Source of the DNA: Kiritimatiellia bacterium
GTDB taxonomy: Bacteria; Verrucomicrobiota; Kiritimatiellia; RFP12; UBA1067
DNA length: 64,000 nt
Direction: 5' to 3'
NCBI GenBank assembly: GCA_017403825.1
Contig: JAFRDO010000016.1
Span: 1 to 64,000 of the forward strand
Shown here: positions 53,679 through 61,492 of the stretch, in pieces
Numbering within the stretch: position 1 is the stretch's first letter
How the letters are laid out: the number at the start of each line of letters is the position of its first letter
Notes under the pieces: model-generated
What the model was told of the DNA's origin: nothing
The model's database searches: none
Seen by the model: only the letters and a program-made list of their open reading frames with translations
Program-made: the position numbers and the translations under genes

Positions 53679-54877
53679 GCAACAAGACACAGGAGATACT
53701 CGGGCTTTACAAGTCCAAGGTGATGCCGACGTATGCGCCGTCGGTGGTGATCGCGTCGGGGAAGGGAATTACGGTCCGCGACGTGGACGGGCGTTCCTAT
53801 TACGACTTCACCAGCGGCATCGGTGTGCACAACGTCGGCCACTGCCACAAGAAGGTCGTGGACGCGATCCGGACCCAGGCCGCGACGCTGACGCATGCGT
53901 CCAACCTGTTCGCTAACGTGCCGGCGACGCTACTTGCCGACAAGCTCGTGGAGATTTCCGGCCTCGGCGGCAAGGCGTTCTTCTGCAATTCCGGTGCCGA
54001 GGCCAACGAGGCGGCCATCAAGTTGGCCCGCAAGTGGGGCGCGGCGAACGGCGGACGTTACGAGATCGTCACCATGCGCCAGGGTTTCCACGGGCGCACG
54101 CTTGCCACGCTCGCGGCGACGGCGCAGGCGTGGTGCCAGGAGGGCTACGACCCGCTGCCCGTCGGCTTCGCATACGCCGACTTCAACGACATTGAGTCCG
54201 TAAAGGCTGCCGTGGGCGACAAGACAGTCGCCGTGATGCTGGAGGCCGTGCAGGGCGAGGGCGGCGTGTTGCCCGCGACTGATGAGTTCATGCGGGGCGT
54301 CCGTGCGCTTTGCGACGAGAAGAACCTGCTGATGATCTGCGACGAAGTGCAGTGCGGCATGGGCCGCACGGGGTCGTGGTTCGCGTGGCAGGGCTACGAG
54401 GGCGTCAAGCCAGACCTCTTCACCTGCGCGAAAGCGATTGCGGACGGAATCCCGATGGGTGCGCTCGTCTCCAACGCAAAGCTCGCTGACGTCTTCACCC
54501 TGTCGTCCCACGCCTCCACTTTCGGCGGCAATCCCGTCGCGGCGGCTGCGGCGAACGCGGTGATATCGGTCATCGAGGACGAGGGCCTTCTTGAGAACGC
54601 GGTGAAGGTCGGCGGGCTTCTGCGCGAGGCCCTGCAGGGGTTCGTCGATTCGTACGACAAGCTGCTGGAGGTGCGCGGCAAGGGCATGCTCATCGGTCTT
54701 GTCGCCGACTGCGACGTGAAGCCGATCATCGAGGCGTTGCAGAGCCAGGGCCTCCTCGCGCTGTCCGCCGGCAAGAACGTGGTGCGCTTCCTGCCGCCGC
54801 TGACGCTCGGCGAGGACGACCTCGAGGACGCCGTGGACATGATTTCCGACGCACTCGACGAAGTCTTCAGCGACTGA
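53675..54877 (+). CDS. argD: Acetylornithine aminotransferase
   Basis: A 400-aa class III PLP aminotransferase acting on N-acetylglutamate semialdehyde, two steps after ArgB. Seen are YYDFTSGIGVHNVGHCH, FFCNSGAEANEAAIKLARKW, the PLP-contact MICDEVQCGMGRTGSWFAWQ and Lys253 in TCAKAIADGIPMGALV, the Schiff-base lysine. STFGGNPVAAAAA and the C-terminal GLLALSAGKNVVRFLPPL complete the family pattern. argC, argJ and the later genes are absent from the window. It overlaps argB by 4 bp, so the pair is translated together. Confidence 0.94.
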   Translation: MSNKTQEILGLYKSKVMPTYAPSVVIASGKGITVRDVDGRSYYDFTSGIGVHNVGHCHKKVVDAIRTQAATLTHASNLFANVPATLLADKLVEISGLGGKAFFCNSGAEANEAAIKLARKWGAANGGRYEIVTMRQGFHGRTLATLAATAQAWCQEGYDPLPVGFAYADFNDIESVKAAVGDKTVAVMLEAVQGEGGVLPATDEFMRGVRALCDEKNLLMICDEVQCGMGRTGSWFAWQGYEGVKPDLFTCAKAIADGIPMGALVSNAKLADVFTLSSHASTFGGNPVAAAAANAVISVIEDEGLLENAVKVGGLLREALQGFVDSYDKLLEVRGKGMLIGLVADCDVKPIIEALQSQGLLALSAGKNVVRFLPPLTLGEDDLEDAVDMISDALDEVFSD

Positions 54878-54936
54878 CTGGGCAAGGCTTCCACGGCGCT
54901 TGAGGTTTTTCAACAACAATACAAGGAGGTATGAAA

Positions 54937-55425
54937 ATGAGAGAACTTTTGATTGCGGTTGCGGCATGTCTAGTAGGGACTACCCTGTCTGCCGCGCAGT
55001 GCGAGGGCATGACGCAAAAGGGTGAGCGCTGCAAGCGCGAAGCCGACCCAGGCTCGTCCTACTGCATCGGGCACGCCGATCAGGCGAAGACCGCCAAGAA
55101 GGCCAAGAGCGAGCCGAAGGCTAAGAGCGAGCAAAAGGCTAAAAGCGAGCAGAAAGCTAAGAGCGAGCCGGAGGCCAAGGACAAGCAGAATGCTCAGGGC
55201 GAGCAGGAGCTTAAGGACGACGGAACCTGCTGGGCGATTACGCAGGCCGGGACGCGCTGCAAGCACAAGAAGGACGGCGAAAGCGACTATTGCAAGCAGC
55301 ACTCTCCCTCGGTGAAGCCGTCCCATCCCGTCACGCAGTGCCGCGCGCTGACGTATAACGGCAAGCAGTGCGTCCGCAAGCCGGTCGAGGGCAGCAACTA
55401 CTGCGCCCAGCACGGCGGGAAGTGA
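54937..55425 (+). CDS. Secreted protein with three Cys/His repeats (DUF5763-like)
   Basis: A 162-aa exported protein (signal peptide ELLIAVAACLVGTTLSAA). It carries three copies of a short module with the pattern C-x9-C-x9/10-Y-C-x2-H: CEGMTQKGERCKRE...YCIGH, CWAITQAGTRCKHK...YCKQH and CRALTYNGKQCVRK...YCAQH. This resembles DUF5763-type modules, in which three Cys and one His could bind zinc. Copies 1 and 2 are separated by a low-complexity linker of four KAKSEP/KAKSEQ units. ATG 54937 has AAGGAGG 7 nt upstream. Function is not known; a secreted zinc- or nucleic-acid-binding role would be a guess. Confidence 0.65.
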   Translation: MRELLIAVAACLVGTTLSAAQCEGMTQKGERCKREADPGSSYCIGHADQAKTAKKAKSEPKAKSEQKAKSEQKAKSEPEAKDKQNAQGEQELKDDGTCWAITQAGTRCKHKKDGESDYCKQHSPSVKPSHPVTQCRALTYNGKQCVRKPVEGSNYCAQHGGK

Positions 55426-55477
55426 AGAACGCTTCCGTAATGCGGTTTCTCACGCTGTCAGGAAAGCAGGAAATCGC

Positions 55478-57016
55478 ATGAAGCAGACAGTTAAGATTCT
55501 GGTTGTTGCTGCGCTAGCGGTGTCCGCCGCGGCGCAGGGCGGAGCGCGGTGGGACGAAGGAACGCCGCGCATTAACGGTCCGAAGGCATACGGCGCGACG
55601 CCGGGCCGCGCATTCCTTTATGCATTCCCAACGTGCGGTAGCCGTGATGGATTGAAGTTTTCCGTCTCCGACGGAAGTCTTCCGCCTGGGGTCTCACTTG
55701 ATGCGAAACTGGGCATGCTTTCCGGCAAGGTTGAGAAGGCAGGTGAATACCAGTTCGAGGTTTCTGCCGTCAATGCGTTCGGCTCGGCCCGCAAACGGTT
55801 CTCGCTCGTCATCTGCGACCGTCGTGCGCTGACGCCACCGATGGGGTGGACGAGCTGGAACGCGTTCACCAGCGACGTGGATCAGGAGCTCATGGAGGCG
55901 ACGGCGGAGGCACTCGTGAAGAAGGGCCTTGCGGCGCATGGTTATGTCTACGTGAACGTCGACTCATGCTGGCAGGGCCAGCGTAACGCGACGAACACAG
56001 CCGCGCTGCAGCCGAACGAGAAGTTCCCCGACATGGGCGGCATGGTGAAGAAGATACATTCGCTCGGCCTCAAGGCCGGCATCTATTCCACGCCGATGGT
56101 GCACGCCTGGGGATCGCGCCGCGAGCGGCTTCTTCTCGGTTCGACCGACTATCCACTTGACCCGGACTACTTCCACCCGCACTTCGGCGGCTGTGGCAAG
56201 AAGGGCTACGAGAAGGAGGACGCCCTGCAGTTCGCGGAATGGGGCTTCGACTGGCTCAAGTACGACTGGTCGCGCACCGAGCCGCACCACACGCGCATCA
56301 TGCGCGAGGCGCTTGACGCGACAGGGCGCGACTTCGTTCTCCAGGTCTGCACAGGCGCCAAGCTGTCGAATGTGCAGGAGTTCGCGGCATGCTGCGAGCT
56401 CGCCAGGGGTAACAGCGACACCAGGGACGTCTGGAAATCGCTGACAGAAAAGGTCATGCGCCGTGCGGACGGCTGGCTGCCGCATGTCCGGCCGGGTTTT
56501 TGGTACGATCTCGACATGCTGGCCGTAGGTGCGATGCGCATCGACAGGAAGGAGTCCGTCGTGCATGCGCCCCGTCCTGGACAGGCGCTTCCAAAAGAAA
56601 TGAACAACAAGTTGACGCACGACGAGATCGCGAGCCACTTTGCGTGGTGGGCGATAATCCCGGCGCCGCTGTTCCTCTCTTGCGACATAGAGCATATCGA
56701 CGACTTCACGCTCTCGCTCGTCACTAACGACGACCTTATCGAGATCAACCAGGACTATCCGGCGAAGCCCGCGACGTTTGAGGACGTCGACGGCGGCAAG
56801 CGCCGCATCTGGCGGCGCGAACTGTCCGACGGACGCAGGGTGCTTGCGTTCTTCAACCTGACCGATGATGGGGAGTGGCAGCTCTCGCATCCGCTCGGCG
56901 GCGCGTTCGCCGTCCGCGACGTCTTCGCCGGGACTGACATGGGTGCGTTAGACAGGATCGAGGCATCGTTGCCGGTACACGCGGCGAAGGTGTACCTGCT
57001 CGGAATCGCAGAGTAG
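55478..57016 (+). CDS. Secreted GH27 alpha-galactosidase-like enzyme
   Basis: A 512-aa secreted glycosidase (signal peptide ILVVAALAVSAAAQGG). Residues about 25-115 form an Ig-like putative domain (LPPGVSLDAKLGMLSGKVEK). The GH27 barrel starts at TPPMGWTSWNAF and shows VYVNVDSCWQGQRN, DWLKYDWSRTE with the nucleophile Asp263, and ARGNSDTRDVWKS with the acid/base candidate Asp314; IPAPLFLSCDIEHID and EINQDYPAK also fit. It should release alpha-galactose from side chains such as those of galactomannan or galactosyl oligosaccharides. No promoter is obvious; it may be read from the preceding gene, 52 bp away. Confidence 0.9.
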   Translation: MKQTVKILVVAALAVSAAAQGGARWDEGTPRINGPKAYGATPGRAFLYAFPTCGSRDGLKFSVSDGSLPPGVSLDAKLGMLSGKVEKAGEYQFEVSAVNAFGSARKRFSLVICDRRALTPPMGWTSWNAFTSDVDQELMEATAEALVKKGLAAHGYVYVNVDSCWQGQRNATNTAALQPNEKFPDMGGMVKKIHSLGLKAGIYSTPMVHAWGSRRERLLLGSTDYPLDPDYFHPHFGGCGKKGYEKEDALQFAEWGFDWLKYDWSRTEPHHTRIMREALDATGRDFVLQVCTGAKLSNVQEFAACCELARGNSDTRDVWKSLTEKVMRRADGWLPHVRPGFWYDLDMLAVGAMRIDRKESVVHAPRPGQALPKEMNNKLTHDEIASHFAWWAIIPAPLFLSCDIEHIDDFTLSLVTNDDLIEINQDYPAKPATFEDVDGGKRRIWRRELSDGRRVLAFFNLTDDGEWQLSHPLGGAFAVRDVFAGTDMGALDRIEASLPVHAAKVYLLGIAE

Positions 57017-57131
57017 CGCTGTCGCGTCGGGGCTGCTCGCTCGGTGTCGCGCGCTCCACCCGGAGCCGACTGGACGGGCCGGCGTGCAACCGAGAGGACT
57101 TTCGGCGGGCGGGACAGGGCTTGGGTGTTTT

Positions 57132-57140
57132 TGGTATAAT
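57132..57140 (+). promoter_or_regulatory. Extended -10 promoter of the prfB operon
   Basis: TGGTATAAT, with TATAAT at 57135-57140 and ATG 57151 after 10 nt. It appears to drive six overlapping or closely spaced genes to 61462. Confidence 0.7.
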
Positions 57141-57150
57141 ACGCTGCACC

Positions 57151-58287
57151 ATGGCAGAGGAGAAGAAAGAGAAGCTGCTTGAGACCGAGTCTGTCCGCCA
57201 GCGGATAGCCGAGCTGACGGCCAAGGTCGGCGAGATGGCGGACTACATACGCGTCGAGGAGCGGCGCGCGAAGCTGGCAGGGCTGGAGGCGGAGCAGGCC
57301 AAGGCGGAATTCTGGAACAGTCCGGCGAAGGCCCGCGAAGTGATCGCCGCGACGAACGCCGAACGCGCCTACGTCGGGCCGTACGACGCGCTCGTAAAGA
57401 CTGTCGAGGACGCCGGCGTGATGCTGGAGCTGGCGGAGATGGAAGAGGGCGAGGCGCAGCAGTCGGCTCTCCGCGACACGCTTGCTGAATGCGAGAAGGC
57501 CGACTCGTTCTTCGGCAAGCTGCGCCTGCAGTCGCTGCTCGGCGGCAAGTTCGACCAGTGCAACGTGTTCGTCAAGCTCCACGCCGGTCAGGGCGGAACC
57601 GAGGCGTGCGACTGGGTCGCGATGCTCTACCGCATGTACCAGCGCTACGCCGAGTCGCAGGGATGGAAGGTCGAGGAATATGACGTGCAGCTGGGCGAAG
57701 AAGCCGGCTACAAGGACGTCTACTTCCGCGTGGAAGGCCCGTACGCATTCGGAATGCTGAAGGCCGAGCGCGGCATCCATCGGCTCGTGCGCATATCGCC
57801 GTTCGACGCCAACAAGCGTCGCCAGACAAGCTTCGCCTCGATGGAGACTGTCGCCGAGATAAACGAGGACATCGACGTGGAGATCAAGGACGAGGACCTC
57901 AGGATCGACACGTACCGCTCCGGCGGCGCGGGCGGCCAGCACGTCAACAAGACCGACTCCGCCGTGCGCCTCACCCACCTTCCGACCGGCATCGTGGTCG
58001 CCTGCCAGAAGGAACGCTCGCAGCACATGAACAAGGAGAAGGCGATGAACATGCTGCGAGCCCAGCTCTACGAGTACTACGAAGACCAGAAGAAGGCCGA
58101 GATGGACCGCTTCTACGGCGCGAAGAGCGAGAACGGCTGGGGCAGCCAGATACGCAGCTACGTCTTCTGTCCCTACACGATGGTTAAGGACCTCCGCACC
58201 GAGTACGAGACCAGCGACGTGAACGGCGTGATGGACGGACACCTGCAGCCCTTCATTGAGGCGTGGCTCCAGATGAAGGCGAAATAG
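57151..58287 (+). CDS. prfB: Peptide chain release factor 2
   Basis: A 378-aa class I release factor. The codon-recognition tripeptide Ser-Pro-Phe is in [15 protein letters not shown], identifying RF2 (UAA/UGA), and the GGQ loop is in [20 protein letters not shown]-terminal helical domain [20 protein letters not shown] and the ending [20 protein letters not shown] are typical. The reading frame is continuous: the autoregulatory +1 frameshift at codon about 26 found in many bacteria is absent, so RF2 level is not controlled that way here. Confidence 0.96.
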   Translation: MAEEKKEKLLETESVRQRIAELTAKVGEMADYIRVEERRAKLAGLEAEQAKAEFWNSPAKAREVIAATNAERAYVGPYDALVKTVEDAGVMLELAEMEEGEAQQSALRDTLAECEKADSFFGKLRLQSLLGGKFDQCNVFVKLHAGQGGTEACDWVAMLYRMYQRYAESQGWKVEEYDVQLGEEAGYKDVYFRVEGPYAFGMLKAERGIHRLVRISPFDANKRRQTSFASMETVAEINEDIDVEIKDEDLRIDTYRSGGAGGQHVNKTDSAVRLTHLPTGIVVACQKERSQHMNKEKAMNMLRAQLYEYYEDQKKAEMDRFYGAKSENGWGSQIRSYVFCPYTMVKDLRTEYETSDVNGVMDGHLQPFIEAWLQMKAK

Positions 58288-58304
58288 CGTCAGCGAGGTC
58301 TGCG

Positions 58305-58637
58305 GTGGCGTTCGAGAACGGAGTTGACTGGAAGCCCCTGGCGCCTGACCAGCGCGGGCGTCACGCAAACCTTTCCTCGGCCCTTGACGCCGCGTTCAAG
58401 GACCTCGTCACGGAGCGCAACGCGTTCTTCGACTCGCTTGTGGACAACTGGGGTCGACTCTTCCCGTCGCTACCGGCCGTACCCGGCCGCTACGAGGACG
58501 GCAAGATATTCGTCTACGTGCGCAATGCGCCGACGGCGTTCACGGTGCGTCCGCGCCTGCGCTCCGTCGCGGCCCGCCTGGCGCAGCTGCCGGGAGCGCC
58601 CAAGCGCATAGACCTTCGCCTGGAGATCCATGCCTAG
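58305..58637 (+). CDS. dciA: DUF721/DciA-family protein
   Basis: A 110-aa protein resembling DUF721/DciA, the replicative-helicase operator found where DnaC or DnaI is missing. The segment SALDAAFKDLVTERNAFFDS corresponds to the N-terminal helix, and YEDGKIFVYVRNAPTAFTVRP with PKRIDLRLEIHA to the KH-like beta core. Similarity is by pattern only and is weaker than for the flanking genes. The GTG start is 17 bp after prfB and the stop overlaps the next gene by 8 bp. Confidence 0.55.
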   Translation: MAFENGVDWKPLAPDQRGRHANLSSALDAAFKDLVTERNAFFDSLVDNWGRLFPSLPAVPGRYEDGKIFVYVRNAPTAFTVRPRLRSVAARLAQLPGAPKRIDLRLEIHA

Positions 58638-60105
58638 TGGCGTCCCATCGCTTCTGGCGGCGCTTCTTGCCGCAGCCTTCTCGCGTCCGATGGAGCGCGT
58701 CTCGACGATGGACCCCGTGATGACGCGGAGCATGTACGACGCGCAGGCCGTCCAGCTCGTCTACGAGACGCCTCTGACCGTCGACTACCTGGCGCGGCCA
58801 TACCGTCTTGCGCCGGGCTATTGCGACATGCCGAAGGTTGATGCCGACGGGCTGCGCTATGTGTTCCGCACGCTGCATGGTCCGGCGGAGGCCGTCGTCG
58901 CGTCCCTTAAACGGCTCGGCGATCCCGCGCTGACTTCGCCGAACGCCTGGATGGCGAAGGAGATCGCGTCCGTGAGCGCTCCCGATTCCGCCACGGTCGA
59001 GGTTCGCCTGCATCGGCGGACGCACTACTTCCCCTGGCTCATGGCGATGGCGCCTGCGGCGGTCGTCGGCGCGGATGGCGAAGGAACCGGTCCATTCCGC
59101 CTTGCGTCGTGGTGGAAGAACCATGAGATGGTGTTCAAGCGGCGCCAGCCCGGCGGAGATGGCTTCGACGAGGTGCGCTATCTCGTCATCGACGACGCCA
59201 GCACTCAGTGGCTGATGTTCCTGAAGGGCGAGATAGACTTCCTCGGCGAGGTCTCGCGCGACAACTGGGATTCCGTCGTCGGTCCGGACGGACTTCTCCT
59301 GCCATCCTTGGCGAAGATTGGGGTGAGCCTTCATTCGACGCCGTCGCTGGACGTGCTGTATGTCGGCATCAACATGCGCGACCGTGTGCTTGGCGGCAAC
59401 CGCAGCCTGCGTCAGGCGCTGAACGCGGCATTCGACTATCCTTCCTGGGAACGTTTTTACAACGGTCGCATCAGAGAGTGCGACGGACCTGTCCCGCCGG
59501 GCATCGGCGGACGGCTTGAGACGCCGTTCCCGTATCGTTACAACCCTGAGCTGGCGAAGCGCCTTCTGGCGGAAGCAGGCTACCCCGGCGGCATCGACCC
59601 CGCCACCGGACGCCGCCTTTCGCTGACGCTGACCATCGGCCGCCCGACGCAGGACAGCCGCGAGGCAGGCGAGCTGATGGCCGCGTTCTACGACCGCGTC
59701 GGCATACGGCTGGAGCTCCAGTACCTTACGTGGGACGCGTTCCTGCGCGCGGTCAACGAGGGCCATGTGCAGATGTTCCGCATGGGGTGGGTGGCTGACT
59801 ATCCTGACGCGCAGAATTTGCTTCAGTTGTTCTACTCCCGCAACGTCAGTCCCGGGCCGAACCACGCCAACTACGAGAACCCCGAGTTCGACCGCGAATA
59901 CGACGCCGCGCTTGACTCCGCTAACGAGAAGGAGCGAAACGCGCACTGGCGGCGGTGCCAGGAGATTGTCCGTGAAGACTGCCCCTGGATATTCACCAAC
60001 TTCAACAAGAACTACTCCCTGATCCGCTCGCGGGTCGGCAACTATGTCCCGTCCTACTTCCCCTACGGGCAGGAAAGCCATTACACTGTGAAGGAGACGC
60101 GATGA
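58630..60105 (+). CDS. ABC transporter substrate-binding protein, family 5 (peptide/oligosaccharide type)
   Basis: A 491-aa extracytoplasmic solute-binding protein of the SBP_bac_5 type with a signal-like N-terminus (SLLAALLAAAFSRP). Seen blocks: EEW-type opening replaced by VSTMDPVMTRSMYDAQAVQL, GTGPFRLASWWKNHEMVF, LDVLYVGINMRD, NRSLRQALNAAFDY and the late MFRMGWVADYPDAQNLLQLF. These match oligopeptide- and oligosaccharide-binding proteins. No permease or ATPase gene lies near, so it is an orphan binding protein placed in an operon of translation and tRNA-modification genes. It overlaps dciA by 8 bp and tsaB by 4 bp. Confidence 0.85.
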   Translation: MPSGVPSLLAALLAAAFSRPMERVSTMDPVMTRSMYDAQAVQLVYETPLTVDYLARPYRLAPGYCDMPKVDADGLRYVFRTLHGPAEAVVASLKRLGDPALTSPNAWMAKEIASVSAPDSATVEVRLHRRTHYFPWLMAMAPAAVVGADGEGTGPFRLASWWKNHEMVFKRRQPGGDGFDEVRYLVIDDASTQWLMFLKGEIDFLGEVSRDNWDSVVGPDGLLLPSLAKIGVSLHSTPSLDVLYVGINMRDRVLGGNRSLRQALNAAFDYPSWERFYNGRIRECDGPVPPGIGGRLETPFPYRYNPELAKRLLAEAGYPGGIDPATGRRLSLTLTIGRPTQDSREAGELMAAFYDRVGIRLELQYLTWDAFLRAVNEGHVQMFRMGWVADYPDAQNLLQLFYSRNVSPGPNHANYENPEFDREYDAALDSANEKERNAHWRRCQEIVREDCPWIFTNFNKNYSLIRSRVGNYVPSYFPYGQESHYTVKETR

Positions 60106-60626
60106 GCACGCTCTACATTGACAGGTCCGTCAGCGACGGCAGTCGCGGCGACTGGGTCGAGTCGCTCGCCTTGGACGGCGTCGACAGGATCGTCGTCGGT
60201 ACAGGCCCCGGATCGTTCGCCGGCATACGCTCCGCGCTGGCGTTCGCGCAAGGCTACGCGCTTGGACGCCGATGCGAGGTTCTCGGTCTGCCTTCCGCCT
60301 GCGCTCTGGCCGGCGACGGCCCGCTCGCCGTGGTGGGGGACGCCAGGCGCGGACAGTTCTGGGTGGCGCTCTTTGACGGGTTTCGTCCCGAACGTGACAT
60401 ATTCCAGGTCGGGGAAGCGGAACTGGCGTCTGCCGTCCCGGCCGACCACGCGGTGACGACGCCGGACGCCGCTCGCATCGACGCGCTGCTGAAGGAAACG
60501 TTTGGCGCTCGCTATCTTGGCGGTAGGGTCCCCACGGACGACGGGCTTCGCCGATTCGCGGAGGCAAATCCATCGGTCTTGCGTCCCGAGCCGCTGCCGA
60601 TATACCTCAACCCTGCCGTCCGCTGA
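60102..60626 (+). CDS. tsaB: tRNA threonylcarbamoyladenosine modification protein TsaB (short form)
   Basis: A 174-aa protein corresponding to TsaB, which pairs with TsaD and TsaE to make t6A37 on ANN-decoding tRNAs. VVGTGPGSFAGIRSALAFAQGYALG is the diagnostic TsaB block, followed by LAVVGDARRGQFWVALFDG, and the end PLPIYLNPAVR matches the usual PxYLR close. It is about 50 residues shorter than usual: after a first strand (STLYIDRSV) the helical segment that normally precedes GPGSF is almost absent. Overlaps of 4 bp with the SBP gene, and tsaE follows 18 bp later. Confidence 0.82.
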   Translation: MSTLYIDRSVSDGSRGDWVESLALDGVDRIVVGTGPGSFAGIRSALAFAQGYALGRRCEVLGLPSACALAGDGPLAVVGDARRGQFWVALFDGFRPERDIFQVGEAELASAVPADHAVTTPDAARIDALLKETFGARYLGGRVPTDDGLRRFAEANPSVLRPEPLPIYLNPAVR

Positions 60627-60644
60627 CATGAAGGTTTGGAGATT

Positions 60645-61067
60645 ATGAAGGGCACATTCGAGGTCGGTTCGGTCGAGGAGACATGGGCGCTGGCGCGGCG
60701 GCTTGCGGCGGAACTTAAGCCGGGCGACGTCGTATGTCTCGAAGGCGACCTTGGCTCCGGCAAGACCACGTTCGTGCAGGGGCTCGCCGCCGCGCTCGGC
60801 GTCGCCGGACGCGTCACCTCGCCGACGTTCTGCCTGGTGCAGGAGCACGGGTCGGCTGACGGACGCCTTCTCGTGCACATGGATCTCTACCGTCTGGCGT
60901 CCGAGGACGACGTGCTTGCGATCGGCTGGGAGGATTTTCTCGCCAGGGGGGCGATTCTTGCGGTGGAATGGCCGGAGCGAGCCGGGTCGCTCGTTCCTGA
61001 AGATGCGGTGCGCGTTTCGTTTGCCTGTCTGGACGGCGAAGATGCAAGGAGGATAGAGATTTCATGA
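60645..61067 (+). CDS. tsaE: tRNA threonylcarbamoyladenosine biosynthesis ATPase TsaE
   Basis: A 140-aa P-loop ATPase needed for t6A synthesis in bacteria. Walker A is CLEGDLGSGKTTFVQGLA; VTSPTFCLVQEH is the switch region; VHMDLYRLASEDDVLAIGWEDF and ILAVEWPERAG are the TsaE-specific blocks. Length is normal. The ATG follows TTGGAGATT; a TTG three codons earlier is a less likely start. Its stop overlaps the next gene by 4 bp. Confidence 0.94.
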   Translation: MKGTFEVGSVEETWALARRLAAELKPGDVVCLEGDLGSGKTTFVQGLAAALGVAGRVTSPTFCLVQEHGSADGRLLVHMDLYRLASEDDVLAIGWEDFLARGAILAVEWPERAGSLVPEDAVRVSFACLDGEDARRIEIS

Positions 61068-61462
61068 GCAACTTGTTCTACGAGTCGGTAGCGCAGGTAC
61101 TTGAAGTGGACGGGGTCGGCTTCGACACCGATTTCCGTCAGGTGCCGGGCTGGTGTTCGCTTCAGGCGTTCGGGCTGCTCGTGCTGATGGAGAACGACTG
61201 GGGCGCGCCGCTGGACATCGTGCGGCTGAATGCGGTACGGACTGTCGGGGACCTCTACTGCGAGGCGTTCATCGCCTTCGCCGCCTCGCTTTTCGGCGTG
61301 GACCGCGCGTCGCTCTCGCCAGACAGCGCCTATGGCTCCATCCCTGCCTGGGACAGCGTAGCCCACCTTCGCCTGGTGATGGAGGCGGAGAAGCGTTTCG
61401 GCACTCACTACCCGCTGGAGACCATTCCGGGCTTGCGGACCATTCGCGATTTTTTGGTATAA
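61064..61462 (+). CDS. Tandem acyl-carrier-protein-like protein
   Basis: A 132-aa protein made of two carrier-protein-like halves. Half 2 (about 68-132) reads LFGVDRASLSPDSAYG, then PAWDSVAHLRLVMEAEKRFG with Ser98 at the phosphopantetheine position. Half 1 (about 5-66) has the parallel VAQVLEVDGVGFDTDFR, then PGWCSLQAFGLLVLMENDWG with Ser32 in the same place. Each half ends with a VRTVGDL/LRTIRDFL segment. If both serines are modified, the protein could carry two acyl or aminoacyl groups. No synthase or ligase gene is near. Its stop codon TAA is the last part of the -10 box of purF (GTATAAT). Confidence 0.6.
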   Translation: MSNLFYESVAQVLEVDGVGFDTDFRQVPGWCSLQAFGLLVLMENDWGAPLDIVRLNAVRTVGDLYCEAFIAFAASLFGVDRASLSPDSAYGSIPAWDSVAHLRLVMEAEKRFGTHYPLETIPGLRTIRDFLV

Positions 61463-61463
61463 T
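61455..61463 (+). promoter_or_regulatory. Extended -10 promoter of purF inside the preceding gene
   Basis: TTGGTATAAT, with TATAAT at 61458-61463, spans the last two codons and stop of the ACP-like gene. ATG 61493 has AAGGGGGAGG about 6 nt upstream. Confidence 0.65.
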
Positions 61464-61492
61464 ATCTTCATCCATACAGACAAGGGGGAGGC

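Noticed and set aside
54931..54936. ATG 54931 as start of the Cys/His-repeat protein
   Set aside because: It directly abuts AAGGAGGT with no spacing; ATG 54937 has the normal 7-nt gap.
57017..57131. Possible RNA between the GH27 gene and prfB
   Set aside because: The stretch is GC-rich, with no convincing stem or conserved motif visible by eye.
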